Of a DNA stretch of 64,000 bases, positions 11,740 through 23,719 are shown piece after piece (position 1 is the stretch's first letter; each line of letters begins with the position of its first letter). This DNA comes from Dipteris shenzhenensis. Taxonomy: Eukaryota > Polypodiophyta > Polypodiopsida > Gleicheniales. The DNA is taken from the NCBI GenBank assembly GCA_047967505.1, contig CM106540.1, one strand, 5' to 3'. A program made the translations under genes and the position numbers. Under the pieces are notes generated by a model, which did not search any database, was not told the DNA's origin, and saw nothing but the letters and a program-made list of their open reading frames with translations.

Positions 11740-13278
11740 TTGGCTCCCTACAATAGAACAAACTCCTTGTACTAGCATCCATCTCCCATCATCTCTCGAT
11801 CTTCCTCCTCTCTACGTGTTTGCACACTAGCACCATGTGTGTCCACCACTCATTTCACATTCACTCGCCTCTCTAGTTATTTGGAACTTTGCAAAATACC
11901 CTACCACCCAAACAAACCAAGAGCTTATTGGACTACCAACTGACTGATAGTGCATAGCAACATTAGGAGTTTGGAGTTAGCACTTTTTGTTAACACCTTG
12001 TACCTTGAAAATATCAACTTGCACATAATCTCAAGAGAAACCCTTGTACATCTCTTAGTAATGTGGCAAGGTTTGAGCTACTAGAGATGTCTAGTTTAAT
12101 TCTAGGGGTTTGGAGGCAAAGCACAGTATGCATTTGATTTTGTAGATGGGATGCCATGTCCCAATCTCTCAAGATCAAAATCGACAAGGATAAGAAGCCC
12201 ACTTCAGGAGTGAACTAATCATATCCAAGGAGAAGGTCATGATCTTGCCTTGAAGAGTTTGCAAGATCACTTGGATATGATTCACTCCCAAGGTTTGTTG
12301 CTTACCTTTGGAGGACCTATGGAAGCAACCAAAGCAAGGAAAAGGACCTCAATTGGGGCCCTTTGCTCCAGCCTCTCACTTTTCATAAAACAGGCCCTCT
12401 AAGCTTCCCTTTACTTTCCAATTATATATAAAAGAATTGTCATCAACACCAGATTCAAGGTTTTGAATATGGTGTCTATATTCAAGGTCTAAACATGCTA
12501 AGCACTTCATTCTAGTTAAACACTTTTGAAATTTCATTTGAGAATAATAGCCAAGGAGAAATAATGCAAGAAAATAACACATCTTTAATCACATTTCAAA
12601 ATTGCCAAAGGCAATTTTACAATGACTCAATCTCACTTCCTTCACTTCTTTGTTGTCTTTGTGTCTCTCTTGCTTATCTCTCCTTTTTCTTTTCCCTTGC
12701 CCGTCTCTTTCTCTTATTTTTTGTTCTCGTTTTTTTCCTAAGGCACCTCCTTAGGTGTGTATCCTTATGCTTAATGTAGGACTAAAATCACTTGATTGCA
12801 TCTTCTTAGATCTCGCAATTTGTGAAATCTTTGCTCCTTTGGCCACATGTCTATCCCTAGAGTGGGGGGGAAAAAGATGTGCCCCAAGAAGCATGTGCAT
12901 TTTAACCTTGCCATTCATGACCTCATAGTATTGGTAGGTAAAGGTCACTCAAGTATGCTTTTGTTGGTTGGTTCCATTAGCAACCAAGATATACCTATGA
13001 AATTCAATCTAGCTAAGAAATCAATCTATCTCTATACAGGTTTCTCACATGCTAAAGCAAAACAATGAGTGGAAGATCAAAAGAACGTACATTCAAAATT
13101 TGTAGAAGTCATGTCTCCATTTCAATAGTAGTCATGATGGTGTTTAATTTTGGGGATTAGAATTCAAAAACTATGTAGCTTTGGTGTGTTCAAAGAACTC
13201 AAAAAATTTTGTAAAACTCAATGAACTATGTAAACCATGTTAAAATTTGGGAGACAGTAAAGGAAATTTGAGTACATT
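11740..13278. other. No gene recognised
   Basis: AT-rich DNA with a pyrimidine-rich patch near 12610-12750. Frames are short and carry no motifs I know. Confidence 0.4.
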
Positions 13279-13347
13279 GTGTTGCATATGCGAACAACGC
13301 AGTGTTGCGCATGAGAACAGCACAGTGTTGCATATGAGTACAATGCT
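13279..13347. repeat. 23-bp tandem repeat, three copies
   Basis: The unit GTGTTGCATATGCGAACAACGCA and two close variants lie head to tail at 13279, 13302 and 13325. Confidence 0.9.
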
Positions 13348-13685
13348 AGATCTTACCTTATAGAAAATTATGCTACCTCCAGCTCACTCTTATGTGCTGG
13401 CCCTTGGTGGCAAGGCCTTACTGATTGTCAAGCCCTCTAGAGAGCTAAAAGTTGTTAAGAGACAAAAGTGGGTTGGTAGAAGGGCAAAATGTAACGGATG
13501 GAGATAGAGATGATGGAGAGGTGGGCGCAGAGGAGAGCTCTAGTGCACCAAAAATTCAAAAAGATAAGTTTGAAAAGCCATGCAAACTTTAGGGACGATA
13601 ATGTCAAAAATAACATGGGTATATTCCCTAAAATTCTCCAAAACATCTATATATTATAATAATGGCACCTTTAATATATTATAAA

Positions 13686-13850
13686 AACCAATAGAGATTA
13701 GACTTTCCATGGAGTAACTTGATTTGTTATGCCACCATATATTTCTTTAACGTATAGGAATATTGTACATAGAAACCAATAGAGATTGGACTTTCCATGG
13801 TCTAACTTGATTGTCAGGCCGTTATATATAGCCATAACCTATAGGAAGGT
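13686..13850. repeat. 88-bp tandem duplication
   Basis: A sequence beginning AACCAATAGAGATTAGACTT at 13686 is repeated at 13774 with moderate divergence. Both copies contain CTTTCCATGG and end in a (C/A)(G/C)TATAGGAA segment. Confidence 0.85.
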
Positions 13851-13859
13851 CCTAGGGTG

Positions 13860-15700
13860 CAAACAACATCTAGTAACACATAGTAATGGCTAGAAATGAT
13901 CAAACTCATGTGACCAAGCACATGAGCATGATAAAGAGCATATTGTACCATGCTCTAACACACAAAAATTAGGTGCAAGTGAAGTCTGAAAGAGGATCTT
14001 ACACTTGAAAACATTGCAAAACCCATGGATACTTTAATTTTGTTGTCTGTTTTATTGATGTACTTAATGACGTTTAGGATAGTTTCAATGGTTTGATCAA
14101 CAACAATAGTATGGGTTTGGTTTTAGTGGTGGGCTTTGTAAAAAATTTCTCTTTCAAGGAGCAAAAAGAGATTCAATCTATATATTGGTACTATAGCTAA
14201 ACCCACAAAAATTAAATATAAAATATGCAAAACTAACAATTATTTATCCTTGAAAATGTACTTTTCATCCAAAAAACTTCAGCAAAACACCTTAAGTGTC
14301 AAAAATATCTCTTCAAGAAATGGCCCCTACAAATGTAATTGTAGTTGATGAATGTTTTAAGGTCATTGCAAAGCATCTCCTTACCTACAAGATGTTTCAT
14401 TTGCTTCTTTTTCCCCTTCACCTTGGTTATATATTGCTTCCACATTCTCGAATATCTTCACCAACACCTTGTGGTCTCACATGTCATTTTAAGTACAACA
14501 CATTTTTTGCAATCACGTAAAAACAATTCATGATGGTGGAATGTGGCTCTACTTGGTTTGGAGCAAAACACAAACTGCCAAAGAGTTATAACACTCTTAT
14601 GTGCATGTGAAAAAGCTGTACATCCACAATGGTTTCCATTACTTCCACATATTTGACAATCACAATTGCAAGATACTCCATGAAGAACAAAAGTTTGAAT
14701 CCTCGGCAGGGTTTCCATCATTATTGAAAAGATGCTAGTTATGCTTCCTTACCCACCTACATATGTTTTTTTCTTAGAGCATGCAATCGGATCTTTTGTC
14801 ATGTCAGACAAACCCTTTTCATAGGTACAAATCTTCTTGAAGCAAGGGGCTAGGCAAGCACATGATAATACAATGAGAATGGAAACATGTGGATATGGCC
14901 AAAGCAATCATCTAAGACTCCGTGGACAACAATGCAGAGACTTCTCAGAGAACAGAGGTATGAATCACTCAAACATCACACAAAAAACGATCTCAGAAAC
15001 ACTTCACAATCCGTCTTCATACACTCGCATATAAACAGCTTCACTACAGAAAATAGACAGCAGATAGAAGAGAAGAAGAGCGAGATTACTCGAAATTTGT
15101 TTTTCCACTGATGTGGGAAAAATAGCTCACAAAAGAGCAAAGGCTTCAAGCAAAGAGGCTGGGCACAAAACAGCAATCCAAGTGATTGCACAAACGAGCA
15201 CTCTCCAAAATATGAATCCACACTCTCTCTAGTCCATGTTGCCAGCAAAAAGGCTTCAATGAAGAAGTGAGGGGATTTATATAGGCTAAGAACTACCCAG
15301 AAATGGCCGACTATATACCCGATCCATACCCGATCCAACAGTTGGGTAATTTCTAACATCTCTCTCTTTCTTTGACTCTAGAGACCTGTGACGTTCTTCT
15401 CGACACTTTGAGATTTAAACCTTCATCTTTCATTGGTCATAAAAATAAGAAAATCAAACCTTGAAAATTAAAAGTTAGTGTGGTTATTAAGAGCCATAAT
15501 AAACTTGGCTACCCCTTTACAATTGGCCAATTTAAGCCTTTCTTGATGACAGACTGAATTTTTGCATACTGTTGAGAACACTCATCTTTCTCTGAGCATA
15601 AGTCACCATAGAAAAGATTAATGCAAGGCATAAATTGCAGGCAAAGGCATAAACACTGGGAAGAAAATAACAAAAACTGTATTTTTTTTTCGTGATTGGT
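13860..15700. other. No gene recognised; 3' flank of the galactosyltransferase
   Basis: Only short frames on either strand. A minus-strand frame at 14721-14458 has a cysteine cluster (CNCDCQICGSNGNHCGC), but it is short and has no recognisable partner segments. I do not call a gene. Confidence 0.4.
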
Positions 15701-15833
15701 CAGTACAAAAAATTAGCCAATGTACATAAGCCTCAGTTTCAAGTGCTGTGCGATCTCCCTTAGCAGGCTACATTTTTTCCAAATTGAATTGTGCAGTTTT
15801 GATTTATGATGACTTTGAGGCTGAAGAAAAATG

Positions 15834-18800
15834 TTAGGAAAATGCATTCCATATGGCACCTTCATCCTCACCACAGCGTTTATGGACATGTTTAATTCTA
15901 TCTGCTGAATTACAGATACCACTGCAAGTCCAGTCAAAGGATGCCACACAAATGTTGCCTGCCTGTGCTTTCCATTCACAATCTGCAAGGCAAAATAAAT
16001 GTGTTACTTCCAGTGATTAAGAAGCATACATATGTGTCGTCAGACTTCACATTTATACAATTTAGCACAAAACTCAGAAGACTTGAGCAACATAAGCAAT
16101 CTTTGTTTAATAGCCATACCTCCTCTTCTCCCTATCCCCTTACATGCAAACACTTTCAAACAAACTTAAAACTCTCCATGCTGAGCCCCAGCTATTGCAG
16201 AGGATATTGCAAAGGTGTTATCATGAAGGAAAATACAACATCTTACCAGGAGGAGTTCCACAGCACATGCTACGGTCGTCAATGTGCTCAACGTCTAAGC
16301 CAATGAGCCAAGCTCCCAAGGAAACATCTTCATTTGCAAATTTGTGGAGGATGGGCCTGCAAAATTTTACATCTATTAGACTGTCTTACAACACCTTTCT
16401 CTATATCAGTGGGGTGATAACACCTTGTCTATATCAGTGGTGATAACTAGTATTTGCTAATTCTTGCTTTATTCGATTGCACATCACTCTTTACACCAGG
16501 TTGCTGTCATTTATTTGTGGGAATAGATTGCATGAGAAAATGCATTGACTTCTATTTTCCTTTTTCCACAAAGTGGCACTATGGGTTTTCCAGCAGTAGC
16601 CAAAGAGACGTGTAACGCCATTACTCACAGATTTATTGATATGTACATGGCCAAATCTTTTGAAATCGCATAAACTTGGCCGGTTGCATGTCTAAAGTAC
16701 TTGTTACCCTCTTCACCGAACTTCCAATGCTCAGGCTCTTGATACTTCATCCCTCTAAAGCAGGCATGCAAAAAACACACATTTGCCAGTGCTCTTGTTA
16801 TCTGCTTGCACCTTTTTTCACACAACAATAACTGTTTGCTGCTAGGATACTCAAAAACAATCAAAAACTGAATCTTCCCCAAAACAAAAGAGAAACTCAC
16901 TTCTGTGATAACACGGGGCCTGATTTCATGCACCCAATGTAAACACGAGGTTTAGACCTGTGGCGTGCCAAAGTTGAGCTTAGCATCCCTGCCATGTATG
17001 GGGAAATCTCAAGAACAAAGATTCAAATGGTTATTACAATGCACAAAAAGTGCTTAAGGACAATGTCGGATGCAATTTGAACTGAACACTTGCTAGAATG
17101 GAATAAACCAAGAAGTAAAATAACCAGAACATGAAACTAAGAGACTTGTTAGAAAAGATAGCTCTTCAGAAAAGAGCTTCAACGGTTTTCTAATACATAA
17201 ATCAGGCCTCTACAGTGGTTAACTAGCCCAAACTAAAGATGATAATGAAACCAATAGAGCCTTCAAGCGAAACTTTCAAAACATTTCAGCATTCTCAAGG
17301 TTTGATAACCATGCTGCATTATCAATATCTGCCAATTTAAGGCTGCAGGAGGTGCTTATAGGACATGCTTCTTTACTAACAACTGCACAACAGTATATTT
17401 CCAGAAGCCACTCTAAGTCACTGTGTCCGACAAATGTCTTTGAAACATTGTGCTCAATATCAGGACCTTTAGGGTCTTGAACATTTAGTGCCCAAAGGGA
17501 TTACCCAGATTTAAGTGTACATCATCATCAACTTTAACATAGAAGTCTGCATCCCATTTGGTTAAAGCTGTTGCAAAATATATCTTTGTCTTGGCCGAGA
17601 GCGCATGATATCCCTCAACATGCTCCTAGAGTTCATATGGCCCAGAATAAGTTAAGCAAAGAGTTGCGGTAACTACAACCAAAATTGTCATGTTTTCTTA
17701 TGAATATAAGATCGAGAATGTAAAAATCGCATTAAATTATTAAGTATGACTTGAAGCTTAGTAACTTGACTCTCATAGGTATGACTTTTGTAACAGTTTG
17801 CTGCTAAACATGAAAATAAACCTGATTCTCTACTCAGTATATCTAAGAACGTTACAAGTCTGAGAAAGTCTGAATGCTGCGCATCTTCTGTTTCAATTGC
17901 ACGATCTAATATGCCCCCTGGTGTTGTACTACATCCACAAAAGTAATCAGATTCAAAATAAGTAATCTAGTAGCCTGAAGAGCTATTAAGAGCTAAGCTC
18001 AGCGTGAAACTAGAAAAACATTTGCAATTTCTCTTTGTATCTCACTTGTTAACATGTTTAGCTCTTAAAGATCCTTGAGTGGCTTCTAATGTGTTCCAGA
18101 TTTTCACCTGTGACCAATGACAAACCGAATAATGACTCCTTTTTCTTTTTCTAATTGTTTGCGCTCTTCTCCTGCACACAGGAAATAAAGAAATCTTTGA
18201 TGAGGATGGCATTAGAATAGTCTTAGAACTCAGACAATCTTTGAGAACAGAACACAGACTGTTGACCTTGAGGTATCCAAGTTTCACGAACCGAGTTACG
18301 ACGCTTCCGACTATTAAAAGCAGTATTGATTCCTATCACAACAAAAGCCTTTTGGCGAGGCTCTATCATAGATGTGCTGGGATTTCCAAGCACAGGCGAA
18401 CCATTTTCGTTGTTACTTTGTGCAGACCTTGCCACTGCCAACTCCATCTCCAATGTTGAAATAGTTTTGTCAAGGGCCCTGCCAAGCAATGAATTTATGT
18501 CCACTGTGTAGATAAACCCTTTACCCCCTTCCTTCAAAGAGAACAAGACTTACAGTATAGAGTGGTGTGTCTTGGTAATTTCCTCAAAGACATCCTTCCT
18601 TTCCATGTCAACTGACCTCTGGAAGAGAGAACTTAAGCTTATCAAACACTTACAAATGTCAAAGGATTCCAGCACCATAGAATGGACAGATGACCTTTGT
18701 ATTTGTGGTAAATGGCTTCCTACCGAATTGTCACAGTCCTCAGAGATTAACCACAACCGGTTCGCTTCTGATGCCTGCTTTTGTGTGCTCTCCAAGGATT

Positions 18801-19526
18801 CCAAAGCCTCTTTTGTTATGGGCAGATTCCATATTCTACAACAAATTAAGAACTGGCAAGACATAAATAAAATTGCAATCCCATCTTTCCAGCTTTAAAA
18901 TACTAAGCCCCTCCAACTGACAGCATTGTTTTCAGTTCACATGGTAAGCAGACTACAGAAAAATTGCTTAACCTCAACAAGGAAGTATAGGCGATTACTC
19001 ATGCTGAACAGAGCCACTGCTCAGTAATACAGAATCATCCAATCTGAGTATATCGCACGTGCATGCGTGTGGGTGGGTGAGTGGGAGGTGGGAGAGAGAG
19101 AGAGAGAGAGAAGTTGGCCGGGAGGGGGCTATATGTGCGTGTGTGTAGAGAGAGAGAGGGAGGGGGGGGAGAGAGAGAGAGGGGGGGGGGGGGGGGAGAG
19201 AGAGGGAGAAGCAGAAGGCAGAATGGGTCCTAGGCGTCAATGTAAGTCTCAGTTCGTGAATCGCGGCTAAAGAAAATGTAAATAAAGGAGCAAGACAGCG
19301 AATTGAACATATACTCATCTGAAAATGATGCAATTTTATGCTTGAGCTTGCAAGCAGGTCAGATGGAAGGGTATCTTACAGACAAGTTTTCGGCGTATCA
19401 ATGAAAACTAATGAGAGCAAACCTGTTTGTAAAGAGCATGCCAACACAAAAACTGGCAACACAGAGAACGAGGACCAGCTGCGAAGACACGCCCCCAGCT
19501 TTTGATCGCATGATTTTAGCTTCCAT
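15834..19526 (-). CDS. Beta-1,3-galactosyltransferase (GT31, DUF4094 + galactosyltransferase), intact
   Basis: Eleven exons join into one open frame of 407 codons plus stop: 19526-19423, 18835-18724, 18618-18554, 18478-18267, 18171-18108, 17928-17856, 17625-17505, 16988-16901, 16754-16629, 16356-16247, 15982-15834. All introns are GT-AG and every phase matches. The product is a type II Golgi protein: a short basic N-terminus, a membrane anchor at residues 13-33 ([20 protein letters not shown]), a DUF4094 stem ([19 protein letters not shown]), then the GT31 domain beginning [20 protein letters not shown]. The metal-binding DxD site is [10 protein letters not shown] (residues 241-249). Downstream are [43 protein letters not shown] and a C-terminal cysteine-rich part ending GAIWNAFS. 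The family transfers galactose from UDP-Gal in beta-1,3 linkage, including onto arabinogalactan-protein glycans. Length and motifs fit the Arabidopsis B3GALT1-8 clade rather than the shorter HPGT group. The start ATG gives the expected anchor; a second Met lies at residue 6. Confidence 0.93.
19090..19206. repeat. Purine-rich GA/G repeat in intron 1 of the galactosyltransferase
   Basis: Alternating GA tracts and G runs lie within the first intron (19422-18836). On the transcribed strand this is a long CT-rich tract. Confidence 0.9.
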
Positions 19527-20530
19527 ATCGGTTTCTGTGGCTTCCCTATGAGTTTGTGAGACTCAAAATGTGCTGCCAAATTTTCTAGAGATAATAGAAG
19601 CATAGATAGGACGTCCAACAACTTGAGGGACAGGACTGCCCCATATACTGCGCCTTTTCCATGGAAACCAAGGTCACTGATAGTCCGCCTCAAGGCGTGC
19701 ATATATGAGATCTGTCCATGGATATAGAACCGCTATGGCAACGGAGGTGGGTTGGAAGTTGAAGAATAGAAACTTATTAGTTGTGATCGAAGCTCGGCAT
19801 GCAGCAGGGGTGGAGGGCGCAGGAAGCTCCTGTCAGCTAGGGACTGCTAGGAAGTTAGATAAGCTAGGCAAGATTGGAGCTCAAAGAATGCATGCACGGG
19901 TGAAAGACTGTAGATGAGCACTACAGCCAGAGCAAGAGCAAGAGCAAAGCTCGTCGTCTTCCTCTTTCGTCTTCCCCGCCAGCCTACTCAACTTCCTCTC
20001 CAACGCCCATTCGTCTCCCTCTTTCCATCAGCCGCATCGCGGCTCCACCCACCCCCCCAACCATCCGTAGCTTTGATTATTGCCCCCAATTCTTTCACAT
20101 CCTTCACTAAATGCATCCCTCCTCGCTCCCTTTCACCCGCGTCTTGTCGCACCTCAGCATCCATATGAGGGCTACAGCCCCTGTTGGACTGGCAAAACTG
20201 GCGAGCGACTGCGACTCGCAGTCGGCATTTGCTCGAGCCAAAAAGCCAAAAGCTCACTCCTTTTTGGAGAAAAACACTCCGCCTTGCCTTCCGCTGCCAT
20301 GAGGTAACACGTACCCAAGTACACCCGCTGCACCTGGCGACGGGCCGAGCCACGCGCTCGTCTAAAAGTCTAAAGAGTCTGCAACTCAGCCACCATGATC
20401 GATGCTGCATTGGTCAGGCGGTCAGACCTCCAGAAAACAAACCCTGAGCGGCCCGTGAGCAATACGCAATGCCCTTTCTCGCAGTCGCGAACATGCCAGC
20501 GCAGTCTTGACATCTCGATTTGGAGGAGCC
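19527..20530. promoter_or_regulatory. 5' flank of the galactosyltransferase; CpG-richer region
   Basis: Base composition rises in GC and CpG between about 19,970 and 20,500, immediately upstream of the minus-strand start codon. No convincing TATA box could be fixed, and the frames on both strands have no recognisable domain. I take it as promoter and 5' leader territory from position alone. Confidence 0.3.
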
Positions 20531-22478
20531 GATAACAGCGAGCATCCACGATTGCATCAACGATTTTACCGCAGCGTAACTTCCAATTTTCAGAAGCCTC
20601 CCTCGGAACTAGTGACTAGTCCGCCCTTTCATGGCTCCGACATAGTCAATTTGTGCCAGCCCGTCGATCTTTTCTGTATATGCCAAATGAACATCTGTCG
20701 GACGCTCTACTCTTCTCGAAAAAAGCGACCAACGCGAACATCCTTCCGCGATCATGCCGACCAAAACACCGAGATCTACTGACGCTGATCGAAACAAGCA
20801 GCGTCCCTGGGGCCTGAGCTTCAATTGGCCTGCTCATCGCCATCGCCATCGCCATCGCAGACCTCTCAAATTGTCTCTTAGGGATAAACTCCTCCAGGTA
20901 CTCCTCCAGGAGCCCTTTGTGCATTGAATGCATGTGGTCCAGAGTCCAAGAGACTATGCCCGCCGTCGTGCATTGAATGCCAGCTGCTCCGTGAGCTTGA
21001 AATCTTACCCCATCCACAATCCTTGGATGTGCCCATGGTGCACTAGGGGTGGTTGGAGGGCCTCGCTTGAGGCTGTGGAGACTGCCCATTCAACATTTCC
21101 TCGTTTCAAGGGAAGCATGTCCCCACTTCTTTGGATTGATGCGCTGCAAGCAGAAGCCAACTGGGTGCACCTAGCACTTGGAATGAAAGCCCATCTTGGC
21201 AGTTTCAGAGAATGATGCTCCATTTTACCAGTTCAGCCAGTCCAGCAGTTGAATGTTGGGCTAAAATCTGGAAAATCCAGGCAGCCAGGGCAACAGCGCA
21301 TTGCCAGGAAAGTGGCATCACTCAGCATTTTAGCAGCGCATGGCTGCAAAAGGATCCTACTAGTAGGGCACCCCTCTCGCTGGCGTGGGGAGGCCCTCTT
21401 ACACACTGAAATGCTACCCACCCAAGATGTATTAAAGTTGTTGCTGGTAGGCAAGGCTAATATGCACCCGTACCCGACAAGGTGAGGGTTCAGTGGGCCC
21501 TTGAAATTAAGATTTTGCTAGAAGAGCGGAGTGCGAGTTTCACGGGAACAACGGCGCCTCACCATGTGGCAATGCAAATTTATTTTTTAGGTTGGTTGGG
21601 CAGGTGCAGCCCAGGTGTGTAACCAGCCTGAGTCTCTCAATACCCTACACATGGACATGATGCCAACAACGTTTAGACCAAGCGGCTAAAACATGGGTTT
21701 ATATGCACCTAGGGGCAGCTTAGGGCTTTTTCTTTGTCACCCAGTATGGGGCACTTTATAATGCAAAAAAAGAAATATAGCACCCTCATCTACATATTAG
21801 ACCTCTTAAATTGTATCCAGAGACTAAGCTTGAAAATTCTCATGACACATGGATATGAAGTGATTTTTCTCATTACTATAACCCAGATTGACAAATTGGT
21901 GTCAATGAAAGAGAGTCACAAGAGGAAGGGAAAACATTGTGGGCAATAAAAGTGATCAAACGTTTGGGAAACTTAAGAATGTAAATGACAATTGGTGAGG
22001 TTTGTTTTTCTCAACAAAGGAAGGGAACAAATTCTTAGCAATGAAACTGCAATGAAACTGAGAAGAGGTTTGCGAAATCAAAGAATGTAAATGACAACTT
22101 GGTGAGGGTTGTTTTTTCTCATCTCAATAAAAGATTGTGTTGGAATTTTTGTGCATGGGGTGAAGTATGGAGGAAGGCCATTGCCCACGCCTTTTTTGGC
22201 ATGCCCTCTGGGTAGCCTTAACAACGTTTCAAATTGGGCAAAGCAAAAATTAGACATTTTTAAAATTTTTGGAAGGGCATTCTTCTTATTGGACAATATG
22301 TTGATGCATGTCTTCTCTTCATTACCTCGAGTATGGACTTGAATGCAAACTTTAAAGTGGTTGATATGAGTGGATCTGTTTGGTTGGTACATGTGTCGTT
22401 TGTTTCCCTCCTCTCATATTTATTTGCGGCTTATAGGCATTTTAGGGGGAGTTTGAGTAAATGCTCACGTGAAGAATT

Positions 22479-22480
<2 letters not shown>
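20531..22480. other. No gene recognised
   Basis: Holds a short GCCATC tandem (about 20835-20860) and a diverged duplication around 21970-22130 (AATGTAAATGACAA followed by TTGGTGAGG in each copy). Overlapping frames near 21,000 have no motifs and look like chance. Confidence 0.4.

Positions 22481-22511
<31 letters not shown>
22481..22511. repeat. (CT)n microsatellite
   Basis: An uninterrupted CT dinucleotide tract immediately upstream of the orphan ORF1. Confidence 0.95.
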
Positions 22512-22514
<3 letters not shown>

Positions 22515-22517
22515 GAG

Positions 22518-23060
22518 GTGTTGCACAAGTGTAATGCATCTCCCCCAACACCAGAGTTGCTTTCTAAAGTGCAGGAAATGGTCAATACTCACTTGAAATC
22601 TATGAAACAAGAGATGACAACAGACATAAACAGTAAATTGAACAAAGTTGATCTATACAGGGAAGTGAAAGAGCAGCAAACCAGGGAAGCCAACAAGCAG
22701 ATCTTGCATGTGGGGGGGCTACCAGAAGGTTTACTTGATACAAAGGAATTCACAGAAGATAAGATCAATTGCCTAAAAGAGAAGATACCACAAGAGGAAT
22801 GGGATTCAGGTGCTATCTTGAGTATTGAGCCAAAGGGAACACAGATACAAATCTTTCTCAGTGACAAGGTAGCCAGGACCAAGATTCTTCGACAAACACA
22901 CAAGCTGAAGGGCACGAAGAAGTCCAACACAACTCAAGCAAAGAACCACTGAGCTTGTAAAGGTGCAAGAAGCCAAGAAAGCAGGAAAGTGGGCAATCTA
23001 CCGAGATGGGATGGCACTAATTAGATATTTCACATCTAAACCTAAAGACGCTCACTCTTA
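22518..23060 (+). pseudogene. Orphan non-LTR retrotransposon ORF1-like protein
   Basis: A 144-codon frame has a lysine/glutamate-rich helical start (SKVQEMVNTHLKSMKQEMTT), consistent with a coiled coil. It is followed by an RRM-like part: QILHVGGLPEGLL, then GAILSIEPKGTQIQIFLSDK and ARTKILRQTHKLKG. After a frameshift near 22,930 a basic tail follows: EAKKAGKWAIYRDGMALIRY. This order (coil, RRM with a strand like 'IRVTLSS...AKEIL', basic tail ending in 'FRxGxLxI') is that of L1-type ORF1 RNA-binding proteins. It differs from the DUF4283/zinc-knuckle ORF1 of the LINE at 53-54.7 kb. No endonuclease or RT follows. The assignment is by pattern, not by alignment. Confidence 0.5.
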
Positions 23061-23236
23061 AACTGATTGTTATGAAGACCATTTTTGATAGAGTGCTAGA
23101 ACTTAGACGCGTGCTAAATAATCTCGAGCTGAGTTGCCATGTGCAGTCCTCGACTCTCTGAGCCTTAGAGATGCAGTAGCGACTCTTTTTTTGTGTGTAT
23201 TTTGTCTCATAGTCCCGTCAAGGCTTCTGAAGATGT

Positions 23237-23238
<2 letters not shown>

Positions 23239-23269
<31 letters not shown>
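23239..23269. repeat. (CT)n microsatellite
   Basis: A CT dinucleotide tract of about 30 bp. Confidence 0.95.
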
Positions 23270-23271
<2 letters not shown>

Positions 23272-23570
23272 TCTTTATCTCCTGAAGTCTTCCTACACAC
23301 CATCTCCACCTTTTACTATGTTGAAGATAGCATGGTGTGATCAAGTTTGCACGCAAATTTTGGTTGGTAGAACATAAAGTCAATGCATTAAAGTTGTGGC
23401 ATTTCACTAATAGTGGGGATGTTAAAAGCAACACAGGATGAATTTATGAACGTTTTGGCACATGTGAAAGCACGAAAGTGTCCTTCAAATTATGTAAGCC
23501 AAGTGGAAACATGGTGGATATACAAAGCTGATATTTATTGACACAACCATAGAAGTAGTTGCCATGATGT

Positions 23571-23572
23571 TG

Positions 23573-23647
<75 letters not shown>

Positions 23648-23674
23648 CGTGCGTCCATGCGTGTGTGTGTGTGT

Positions 23675-23717
<43 letters not shown>
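23571..23717. repeat. Compound (CT)n(AT)n(GT)n...(AC)n microsatellite
   Basis: CT, AT and GT tracts are followed, after a short spacer with GTGCGTCC, by a second GT run and then a long AC run. The GT and AC tracts are mutually complementary on one strand, so the locus can fold into a hairpin. Confidence 0.95.
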
Positions 23718-23718
<1 letters not shown>

Positions 23719-23719
23719 C

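Noticed and set aside
14458-14721. Small cysteine-rich protein on the minus strand
   Set aside because: Single short frame without homologous pattern, no signal peptide or conserved spacing that I recognise.
19914-20410. Overlapping GC-rich frames upstream of the galactosyltransferase
   Set aside because: Both strands are open because of high GC; no domain. Treated as promoter territory.
20646-21089. 147-codon minus-strand frame
   Set aside because: Contains a GCCATC repeat artefact (MAMAMAMS) and no recognisable domain.
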